From Wolbachia pipientis (GTDB lineage Bacteria; Pseudomonadota; Alphaproteobacteria; Rickettsiales; Anaplasmataceae), in NCBI RefSeq assembly GCF_030373985.1, contig NZ_JAUCRB010000002.1, positions 1 through 64,000 of the forward strand: a DNA stretch of 64,000 bases, in the 5' to 3' direction. Within the stretch, counting starts at the first letter, position 1, and every line of letters starts with the position of its first letter. Below are positions 38,555 to 45,785 of the stretch, piece by piece. The position numbers and the translations under genes were made by a program. The notes below the pieces were generated by a model. It did not search any database. It was not told where the DNA came from and saw only the letters and a list, made by a program, of their open reading frames with translations.

Positions 38555-40207
38555 ATGAATAATAATGATCCAGTTGTAAATCTACCAATTAGTATCAGAA
38601 AACTATCATCAAACAAATTTATAGAAGAGATATGTCAAGGAAAGTTTGAAGATCGAGATAATGTTTTATTTGAAGATTCTTTTATTAATAAAATTAAAGA
38701 GGGAGATGTAGTAGAAGGTGTAGTTACAAGAGTAAATCCTAACGACATCGTGGTTGACGTTGGTTTAAAGTCTGATGGAAGAATTCCAATTAAGGAACTT
38801 GGTTGTAATGATGAGATTGCTATTGGTTCTAAAATTAGAGTTTATGTAGAAAGAATTGAAGATTATCATGGTAATGTAGTTCTTAGCCGTGAAAAAGCAA
38901 TAAGGGACGAGAAATGGCATAAGCTGGAAGAAGATGCAGCTACACAGGCTGAAGTAAGCGGGGTCATTAAACGCTCAATTAAATGTGGTTTTATTGTTGA
39001 TCTTGGTGATGGGATAAGTGCCTTTTTGCCGCTAAGTCATGTGGATTTGAAGCAAGTAAAAGATGCCAAACATCTTATTGAAACTGAGCAAAAGTTCACT
39101 GTGCTTAAAATGGACAAGAAACAGGGTAACATTGTAGTATCAAGAAAGTTGGTATTAGAAAAGTTACATGCTGGTGAAAAAGCTAAGTTTTTAGAATCTT
39201 TAAATGAGGGTGATATAATAGAGGGAAAAATAAAAAGTATTACCCATTACGGTGTATTCGTTGGCATTCATGAATCAGATGCAGTAGGGGTGATAGATGG
39301 GTTGCTACATATTACAGATATCTCTTGGAGTAGAGTAAGTCATCCATCTGCAGTTTTCGCTTGCGGTCAGATCATAAAAGTTAAAATCATAAAAATAGAT
39401 AAGGAAAATGCGAAGGTTTCACTAGGTATAAAGCAATTAGAGGGTAACCCTTGGCAAGATGTAGAGTCAAAATATCCAATTGACAGTGTGCATAGGGGGC
39501 ACATAACAAGCATAGAAGATTATGGATTATTCGTTGAACTCAAACCTGGAATCGAAGGTTTAGTACATTCATCGGAAATAACTTGGATTAAGGGCAACCT
39601 GCCAGTTAGCAGTCTTGTAACCAGGGGGCAAGAAGTATCTGTTAAAATCCTTAGTATTGATACTGCTAAAAACAGAATGAGTTTGAGTATGAAAAGGTGT
39701 GTAGAGAACCCGTGGCAAGTATTTATCAATAAATATCCTCTTGGTTCTATTGTTTCTGGTAAAGTTAAAAATAATACCGGCTCATATATATCTGTTACTT
39801 TTGATGATCATGAAATAGATGAAAATGTAGAGGGAACAATCTACGTGCAAGATTTAAGTTGGTCTAAAAATGGTCTAGATGAAATAAAAAAATACAATGT
39901 GGGCGATACGATAAAAGCAAAAGTAATAAGAGCTAATGTGAATCGAACAAAAATTTACCTTGGTATAAAACAAATAGAGTATGATCCTCTCATAGAGCTA
40001 ATAAAGAAAGTCAAGGTAGGTGACAAAATGCATGTTATCGTAGGTAAGAGAGAAGATAGCGGGTTAGTTGTTGAAGTTGAAAATAATATAGCTCTCTTAA
40101 TAGATCAAGAGCATCTACCAGAAAATAAAAAGTTCTCTATATCAGAAAAAATAGAAGTTGAAGTATTAGGTGTTGAAGAATATAACATAATACTATCTGC
40201 TAAATGA
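38555..40207 (+). CDS. rpsA: 30S ribosomal protein S1
   Basis: S1 binds mRNA leaders on the 30S subunit. Several S1/OB-fold repeats are visible: the first begins near GDVVEGVVTRVNPNDIVVDV, and later ones have EGKIKSITHYGVFVGI, RGHITSIEDYGLFVELKPG and SGKVKNNTGSYISV, with LGIKQ/LSMKR endings. The start at 38555 (MNNNDPVVNLP, with 'aaagg' upstream) gives 550 aa, typical for Alphaproteobacteria. The longer frame's first 18 residues would overlap the promoter. The HU/IHF-type gene follows after 22 bp, as ihfB does in other Proteobacteria. Confidence 0.96.
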   Translation: MNNNDPVVNLPISIRKLSSNKFIEEICQGKFEDRDNVLFEDSFINKIKEGDVVEGVVTRVNPNDIVVDVGLKSDGRIPIKELGCNDEIAIGSKIRVYVERIEDYHGNVVLSREKAIRDEKWHKLEEDAATQAEVSGVIKRSIKCGFIVDLGDGISAFLPLSHVDLKQVKDAKHLIETEQKFTVLKMDKKQGNIVVSRKLVLEKLHAGEKAKFLESLNEGDIIEGKIKSITHYGVFVGIHESDAVGVIDGLLHITDISWSRVSHPSAVFACGQIIKVKIIKIDKENAKVSLGIKQLEGNPWQDVESKYPIDSVHRGHITSIEDYGLFVELKPGIEGLVHSSEITWIKGNLPVSSLVTRGQEVSVKILSIDTAKNRMSLSMKRCVENPWQVFINKYPLGSIVSGKVKNNTGSYISVTFDDHEIDENVEGTIYVQDLSWSKNGLDEIKKYNVGDTIKAKVIRANVNRTKIYLGIKQIEYDPLIELIKKVKVGDKMHVIVGKREDSGLVVEVENNIALLIDQEHLPENKKFSISEKIEVEVLGVEEYNIILSAK

Positions 40208-40229
40208 TTACAATTTTAGCTTTGTGTAA

Positions 40230-40508
40230 ATGGCAACGAAATCTAATATAATAACAAAGATAGCAAAAAGACACCCTCTTTTAGATAAGATGGTTATAAC
40301 AGCTACAGTTAATAGGTTTTTTGAAATACTCGCAAGCACATTAAAGCGCCACAATAGAATCGAAGTTAGGGGATTTGGCTCTTTTTCAATTAGGAGTTAC
40401 AATTTAAAAGAAACAAATCATTTGATGTTACAGAAGTTTGCAAAAAATCAATACTTTAAGACGTATTTTCGTAGCAGTAAAAAATTATCCGATTTGATAA
40501 ATGAATAA
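40230..40508 (+). CDS. HU/IHF-family DNA-bending protein
   Basis: This 92-aa histone-like protein has the HU/IHF fold: an N-terminal helical part, then IEVRGFGSFSIRSYNLKE in the beta-arm region (family consensus GFGxF). Its position right after rpsA is that of ihfB (himD) in Proteobacteria, so IHF-beta is the best guess. The sequence has diverged from the usual xRPGRNPxTG arm tip (here NLKETNHLM), so its DNA binding may differ. Confidence 0.82.
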   Translation: MATKSNIITKIAKRHPLLDKMVITATVNRFFEILASTLKRHNRIEVRGFGSFSIRSYNLKETNHLMLQKFAKNQYFKTYFRSSKKLSDLINE

Positions 40509-40577
40509 AAATTTACACCATAAATAAAATTAAAGTGGTTTAAGTCCACACCGTACAACAAAAATTTTTAGCGTTAT

Positions 40578-40895
40578 ATGCAAGTAGTAGAAGTAGTTAT
40601 ACATAATAGTACATATAAAATATCTTGTGAAAGTGGAAAGAAGGACCATCTATTAAACCTCGCTAATAGCTTTAACAAGCTAGTTAGCTCTATATCTCAA
40701 AAAACTGGGGGTAAAGGCTCAGACGCATTAAATTTCCTACTTGCAGCACTAACTCTTGAGGATAAAGTTTTAGAATTAACAAAAAAATTAAACGAAATAA
40801 AACAAGAACGTGAAAAGCATAGAAATGAAAAAAGAACAGAATATACTGAAGTATTAGATAGGGTAAATAAGATTATCGAGTACATAAAAGATTAG
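40578..40895 (+). CDS. zapA: Cell division protein ZapA
   Basis: The 105-aa protein matches ZapA: VEVVIHNSTYKISCESGKKDHL at the N-terminus, LLNLANSFNKLVSSI, and a C-terminal coiled coil (LEDKVLELTKKLNEIKQERE). ZapA bundles FtsZ filaments at the division site. Its 3' end overlaps the convergent sdhE gene by 23 bp. Confidence 0.87.
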   Translation: MQVVEVVIHNSTYKISCESGKKDHLLNLANSFNKLVSSISQKTGGKGSDALNFLLAALTLEDKVLELTKKLNEIKQEREKHRNEKRTEYTEVLDRVNKIIEYIKD

Positions 40896-41154
40896 CTTCA
40901 ACAAAACAAGTGATCAAGCCTACTATCTTACTATTTAAGTTGGGAGGAAGGTTTGTTTTACGGGTTATGTAACAATATAATTCATAATCATCAAGATCAA
41001 CTATTTTTTCATACTCAATTAGCTCATTTAGGGAAAATTTATCAAGATACTCCAGTGCGAAATACCCTAAAAGTATATCGGTTTCCTTGCACCCTCTGTG
41101 CCAGCTTCTATACATCAATTTTCTCCTTAACAAAGAGGTATCTATCATTGTCAT
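40873..41154 (-). CDS. sdhE: Succinate dehydrogenase FAD assembly factor SdhE
   Basis: This 93-aa member of the SdhE/SDHAF2 family helps attach FAD to SdhA. It carries the hallmark SWHRGCKETDILLGYFA (RGxxExD, with the functional RG-x-x-E) and the helical bundle YLDKFSLNELIEYEKIVDLDD. Met1 or Met3 may start it. Its substrate SdhA is encoded at 61814-63619. It overlaps zapA tail to tail. Confidence 0.9.
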   Translation of the reverse strand: MTMIDTSLLRRKLMYRSWHRGCKETDILLGYFALEYLDKFSLNELIEYEKIVDLDDYELYCYITRKTNLPPNLNSKIVGLITCFVEANLLCTR

Positions 41155-41246
41155 TAAACTTTTCTTAATTTAAAGGCTAAACTAAATACTTGTCAAGCGA
41201 GGCGCGTTTTAATATACTTAACATTTTGTTAAGATATAAAATACAG

Positions 41247-42371
41247 GTGGAGTTAATTTCTAATCTTATTCATCAATTTAGCGATGGGATATACTATTTT
41301 GTGTCATTTTCCTTAATCATCTCTGCTATAGTGTTCGTGCACGAGTACGGCCATTATATTATGGCTAAAGCGTGCAAAGTTAAAGTCGAGTCTTTTTCTA
41401 TAGGTTTTGGTCCTGAAATCCTTGGTTTTCATGATAGGGCTGGAACCAGATGGAAATTAAGCGCAGTCCCACTGGGCGGCTATGTAAAAATGCTAGGAGA
41501 TAGCAATGCAGCAAGCGTTCCAGCTAACCCACAAGAATTAACTGAGGAAGAAAAGTTATATTCATTTCATACAAAACCGCGATATAAAAAAGCGGCAATA
41601 GCCTTTGCAGGGCCATTTGCAAACATGATACTTGCTATTATAGCTTTTACAATATTCTTTAGCACAGCAGGCTATTACCGCACTCCACCGGTAATTGGAA
41701 GTGTAATCGAGGGTAGTGCAGCAAAGCATGCTGGTTTATTACCAGGCGATACTATTACACAGATCAACGAATATAAAATAAAATATTTCGAAGATATTTC
41801 ACGTGTGATGATGTCAAGCCCCGAAACAAGAATGAAAATTAAGTATAGTAGAAATAATGAGGAGCATAGCACTACCTTAACTCCATTGACAACTGAAGGC
41901 AGAGATGTTTTTGGTAACATAATAGAAAGAAAAACTATAGGAATTACTTCAGTCAATATGGCAGGATTAAAGCAGTCATCTTTTCTCGGGGCTGTGGACC
42001 TATCAGTGAGAGAAACTTACCATGCTATGTGCTTAACAATCAAAGCTCTCTTTCAAATTATCATTGGTAAGAGGAGTGTAAATGATATAGGTGGACCGAT
42101 AAAAATTGCAAAATATTCAGGGCAATCAGCTAAAAAGGGATTTATTATGGTTGTATATCTTGTGGCAATCATTTCAGCTAATTTAGCTGCGATTAATTTA
42201 CTGCCAATTCCACTACTCGATGGTGGACATTTATTCCACTATATTGTAGAAGCGATTATACGTAGAGATTTGAACTTGAGATATCAAAAATATGCGGCTA
42301 TTTTTGGTGCTATCTTATTGTTCTTGCTGATGGCAATCGCAATCTCAAATGATATCAGGCACCTTTTTTAA
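41247..42371 (+). CDS. rseP: RIP metalloprotease RseP (site-2 protease)
   Basis: This intramembrane zinc protease has IVFVHEYGHYIMAKACKVKV (HExxH in the first helix), a GGYVKMLGD loop, one PDZ domain (about residues 130-210 with GSAAKHAGLLPGDTITQIN) and the late NLLPIPLLDGGHLFHYI with the third zinc ligand. I placed the start at GTG 41247 because the frame upstream, open to a TTG at 41190, is unlikely to be translated. At 374 aa it matches the family. It heads the envelope operon with bamA, which overlaps it. Confidence 0.92.
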   Translation: MELISNLIHQFSDGIYYFVSFSLIISAIVFVHEYGHYIMAKACKVKVESFSIGFGPEILGFHDRAGTRWKLSAVPLGGYVKMLGDSNAASVPANPQELTEEEKLYSFHTKPRYKKAAIAFAGPFANMILAIIAFTIFFSTAGYYRTPPVIGSVIEGSAAKHAGLLPGDTITQINEYKIKYFEDISRVMMSSPETRMKIKYSRNNEEHSTTLTPLTTEGRDVFGNIIERKTIGITSVNMAGLKQSSFLGAVDLSVRETYHAMCLTIKALFQIIIGKRSVNDIGGPIKIAKYSGQSAKKGFIMVVYLVAIISANLAAINLLPIPLLDGGHLFHYIVEAIIRRDLNLRYQKYAAIFGAILLFLLMAIAISNDIRHLF

Positions 42372-42378
42372 GATAAAC

Positions 42379-44712
42379 ATGAAGAAGCTATTCTATATAA
42401 TAACAGTAATTTTTATCTTTGTTCCTACTCTACTTGTTGCTTTGGAAAACGAGAAAAAAATGCAGATAAAGGATATCAGATGTGTTGGTAATGAGCGAGT
42501 TTGCAGTCAAACAATAAAATTCTATACAAAATTAGAACCTGGTAGTTATGTAAGCGAAGATGACATAGATTCGATTATAAAGATTTTGTACAAAACAAAG
42601 TTATTTGCTAGTGTTAATGCTTACATTGATGATAAAAAAGATTTGGTGGTAAAAGTTCAAGAAAATCCACTGATTAACAAGATAATATTAAAAGGTAATA
42701 AGCTATTCAAAAGCAAAGAACTGCTAAATAACGTTATTCAGTCAAAACCTCTAACTATTTTCGCTGAAACAAAATTGCAAAATGACTTACTGAATTTAGT
42801 GACAACTTATAGAAATAACGGAAAGATTGGAGCTAAAGTTGAATATGAGCTAAATAAGCTTGATGGTAATAGAGTTAATTTAACTTTCAAAATAAAAGAG
42901 GGTAAAACATCTAGAATTAAGGATATAAGATTTATAGGCAATAAAAACTTTTCTGAAAATAAGCTAGAGCAAGCTATTAAAACGCAAAGTAATGATATAT
43001 TTAATAAGTTATTCAGAGCTGTGTTTAAAGGTGGGAATCACTATTCACCACAGTATTTGTTAATTAAAGAAGAATTGCTTGACCGCTTTTATTCATCTAA
43101 GGGGTATATCAATAATAGTATTGAACCAATTGCTGAAGTTGATAATAACAATCAAGTGGTGTTAACTTTTTTGATTGACGAAGGGCAGCAGTATTTATTT
43201 GGAAGTAATAAAATTGATGTTGAAGCTAAAATACATGATCTAAATCTAAAAGAAGAGATATTGGACCTAATAACTGAGGAAGATAACAAAGTATTCAATA
43301 GGGTTAAAGTTAGTAATGCAGTAGAAAAAATAAACAAGTATTTAAACGAGAGAGGATACATATTTGCAAAAGTTAATCCAGAATACGAACAACATGACAA
43401 TGTTGTAGATGTAACTTACAAAGTGCTGCCAGGCAAAAAGATCTATGTAAATCAAATTACAATTGACGGTAATGATCGCACTTTAGATAAAGTAATCAGA
43501 AGTAAGCTCAGCATAGCAGAAGGTGACGCGTATAATACATCTGAGATTGAGAAGTCACGTAGGAAATTAATCGGTAGTGATTTTTTTGAAACAGTAAAAA
43601 TAAACAGTTACTCGATTAATGATAATGCAGTGAATCTTGACTTAAATGTCAAAGAAAAAAACACTACCTCGTTATACTTAGGAGGAGGTATGTCTTGTCC
43701 TGGTGGAGCATTTTTTAAAGCCGATTTTAAAGATCGTAATTTATTTGGTAGTGGAAAAGAGCTCTCTTTTGCCCTTGAGAAAAGTCAATACGTGTTTTCT
43801 ACTGATTTAGAGATTGTTGAAAATAATTTTAATGATTCTGATACATCACTAGGTGCAGGTGTATTTTATGAAAAACAAGATAAGCCAAGCACTACTTTTG
43901 ATAGTTGTGATATGGGATTCTTTACAAAGTTATCATATAAAGTCACAGAAAACTTAACTAATTCCCTTCGCTATTCTTACAAGTATAATCACATACAAAT
44001 GGATAATAAGGGTGGGCAAGATACTAATACCTACAAAATAATATCAGACCGAGAAGGTGAATATCAAATTTCATCAGTGGGATACACATTAGCGTATAAT
44101 AAACTAGATAACTTATATGCTCCAAGAGCGGGATATTTATTGCGCTTAAGTCAGGATATCACAGGACTTGGAGGAAACGTTAATTTCCTAAAATCTGAAT
44201 TTTTATCTTTTTATACGCATCCTATACTAAACAAAATTGATGATGATATAATACTGCGCTTTAAAATGGCGGCAGGTCACATCTTTTCTTATACTGATAA
44301 AGATCTAAACATTGGTCAGCACTTTTTTAAAGGCGGCAATGAGATTAGAGGGTTTGACCTTTCTGGTATTGGGCCAAGAGCAAAAGATAAAAGCTCATTA
44401 GGAGGTAAAAGTTATTTTAACTTAACACAGCAAGTTGATTTGCCATTACCAAAACTATATAACTATACTGGCATCAAAGGCTCATTATTTGTTGACTACG
44501 CAACGCTTTTTGGTTTAGATGATAAAGACAAGAAATACAAAGAAGAATACTATGATAGTAAGCTTGTAAGGGTATCACCAGGTTTTGGTTTTTCGATGCC
44601 GTCTCCTTTTGGTGGTAGATTTAGATTAGATTTTGGGTTCCCTCTAGTTAAGGAATCTTATGATATAATACCATCACCAAATGTTAAATTTTCTATTGAA
44701 GCGGGGATTTAA
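42379..44712 (+). CDS. bamA: Outer membrane protein assembly factor BamA
   Basis: BamA inserts beta-barrels into the outer membrane. From ATG 42379 (MKKLFYIITVIFIFVPTLLVAL, a signal peptide) it has five POTRA-type repeats (for example KDIRCVGNERV, NKIILKGNKLF, KDIRFIGNKNF, NQITIDGNDRT). A 16-strand barrel ends in the C-terminal PNVKFSIEAGI. FFKGGNEIRGFDLSGIGPR is the conserved barrel loop (xRGF). At 777 aa it has the family length. The ATG lies 7 bp after the rseP stop; a longer frame to 42349 would overlap rseP and spoil the signal peptide. Confidence 0.96.
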   Translation: MKKLFYIITVIFIFVPTLLVALENEKKMQIKDIRCVGNERVCSQTIKFYTKLEPGSYVSEDDIDSIIKILYKTKLFASVNAYIDDKKDLVVKVQENPLINKIILKGNKLFKSKELLNNVIQSKPLTIFAETKLQNDLLNLVTTYRNNGKIGAKVEYELNKLDGNRVNLTFKIKEGKTSRIKDIRFIGNKNFSENKLEQAIKTQSNDIFNKLFRAVFKGGNHYSPQYLLIKEELLDRFYSSKGYINNSIEPIAEVDNNNQVVLTFLIDEGQQYLFGSNKIDVEAKIHDLNLKEEILDLITEEDNKVFNRVKVSNAVEKINKYLNERGYIFAKVNPEYEQHDNVVDVTYKVLPGKKIYVNQITIDGNDRTLDKVIRSKLSIAEGDAYNTSEIEKSRRKLIGSDFFETVKINSYSINDNAVNLDLNVKEKNTTSLYLGGGMSCPGGAFFKADFKDRNLFGSGKELSFALEKSQYVFSTDLEIVENNFNDSDTSLGAGVFYEKQDKPSTTFDSCDMGFFTKLSYKVTENLTNSLRYSYKYNHIQMDNKGGQDTNTYKIISDREGEYQISSVGYTLAYNKLDNLYAPRAGYLLRLSQDITGLGGNVNFLKSEFLSFYTHPILNKIDDDIILRFKMAAGHIFSYTDKDLNIGQHFFKGGNEIRGFDLSGIGPRAKDKSSLGGKSYFNLTQQVDLPLPKLYNYTGIKGSLFVDYATLFGLDDKDKKYKEEYYDSKLVRVSPGFGFSMPSPFGGRFRLDFGFPLVKESYDIIPSPNVKFSIEAGI

Positions 44713-45273
44713 ATGAAATTTACACAATTATTTATATCAATCATTGCCTTAGTTATTTCCTTGTTTGTGGGTTACAAGGTTGTAAAACATCAACCTCAGG
44801 GTGCATTCAATACAAAAGTTGCGATTATTGATAGTGACAAAGTTATCAATGAATCTCTTGCTTTGCAAAATATACAACAACAAATAAAAGAGCAAAGCTC
44901 TAAGCTGCAGCAAGAGTTTGAAAGTGAGCTAGAAAACTTTAAGTCTCCAAAAGAAGAATTTGAGTTACTATCAGAAGAAGCAAAAAAGGAAAGAACGGAG
45001 CAATTTAACAAGCATGCTATAAGTGCTAAGGATAATTATGCTAAAAAAATGTCACACTTAGAAGAAAATTATAGAGATGCAGTAGATAGTATTTTTAATA
45101 AGATAAAAGAAGTTGCTAAAAAAGCAGCAGAAAAAAACAATACAGATTTAGTGCTATTTATTTCAAAGAAAAATCAGGTTTTATACTCTATGGATGAAGT
45201 TGATCTATCAGATACGGTACTAAAAAATATAAACAAAGAAGTACCAAAACTTATTATAAAAGGTGTTAATTAA
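44713..45273 (+). CDS. skp: Periplasmic chaperone Skp/OmpH
   Basis: This 186-aa exported protein has an N-terminal signal/anchor helix (LFISIIALVISLFVGYKVV), the KVAIIDSDKVINESLALQNI strand typical of Skp, a long charged coiled coil (about residues 55-140), and a closing strand NTDLVLFISKKNQVLYS. Skp carries unfolded outer-membrane proteins to BamA. It starts right after the bamA stop. Confidence 0.92.
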   Translation: MKFTQLFISIIALVISLFVGYKVVKHQPQGAFNTKVAIIDSDKVINESLALQNIQQQIKEQSSKLQQEFESELENFKSPKEEFELLSEEAKKERTEQFNKHAISAKDNYAKKMSHLEENYRDAVDSIFNKIKEVAKKAAEKNNTDLVLFISKKNQVLYSMDEVDLSDTVLKNINKEVPKLIIKGVN

Positions 45274-45291
45274 GCTCACCCTAAGGGTGTT

Positions 45292-45732
45292 ATGCAGTTT
45301 AATATCAGTGATATCACAAGAGTATTACCACATTCTTACCCGTTTTTATTAGTAGATAGAGTGGTAGAATGTGATCCCGGTAAAAGTATAAAAGCAATTA
45401 AAAATGTGACTTTCAATGAACCGTTTTTTATTGGCCACTTTCCTGGCCATCCGATAATGCCAGGAGTCCTAATAATTGAGTCTCTGGCTCAAGCGTCTGC
45501 AATATGTGTCCTTGGCAAAGAGAACCAAAGTACAATGAAAAACAAACTCGTTTACTTTATGTCCATTGAAAATGCAAAATTCAGAAAGCCAGTTACTCCA
45601 GGAGACACATTGATCCTTCAAGCCAAAATTAGAAATGCACGGTTAAGTGCATGTAAATTTGAGTGCGTTGCATGTGTTGGTGAAGAAAAGGTTGCAGAAG
45701 CAACAATTTTAGCTATGTTGCAAAACACATAA
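45292..45732 (+). CDS. fabZ: 3-hydroxyacyl-ACP dehydratase FabZ
   Basis: FabZ, of fatty acid elongation, has the hot-dog fold motif GHFPGHPIMPGVLIIESLAQ (catalytic His and Glu) and LPHSYPFLLVDRVVE near the N-terminus. The 146-aa length is normal. In most Gram-negative bacteria lpxD lies between skp and fabZ, and lpxA follows. Both are absent here, in keeping with loss of lipopolysaccharide in Anaplasmataceae. Confidence 0.97.
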   Translation: MQFNISDITRVLPHSYPFLLVDRVVECDPGKSIKAIKNVTFNEPFFIGHFPGHPIMPGVLIIESLAQASAICVLGKENQSTMKNKLVYFMSIENAKFRKPVTPGDTLILQAKIRNARLSACKFECVACVGEEKVAEATILAMLQNT

Positions 45733-45785
45733 GTTCAATAAATTTTCACCTGTAAAAAACAGCGTATGCGTTGTATAATACAGCA

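Noticed and set aside
40509-40577. 6S RNA near zapA, as in many Proteobacteria
   Set aside because: Only 69 bp separate the HU/IHF gene from zapA and sdhE overlaps zapA downstream. No long hairpin of 6S type is seen.
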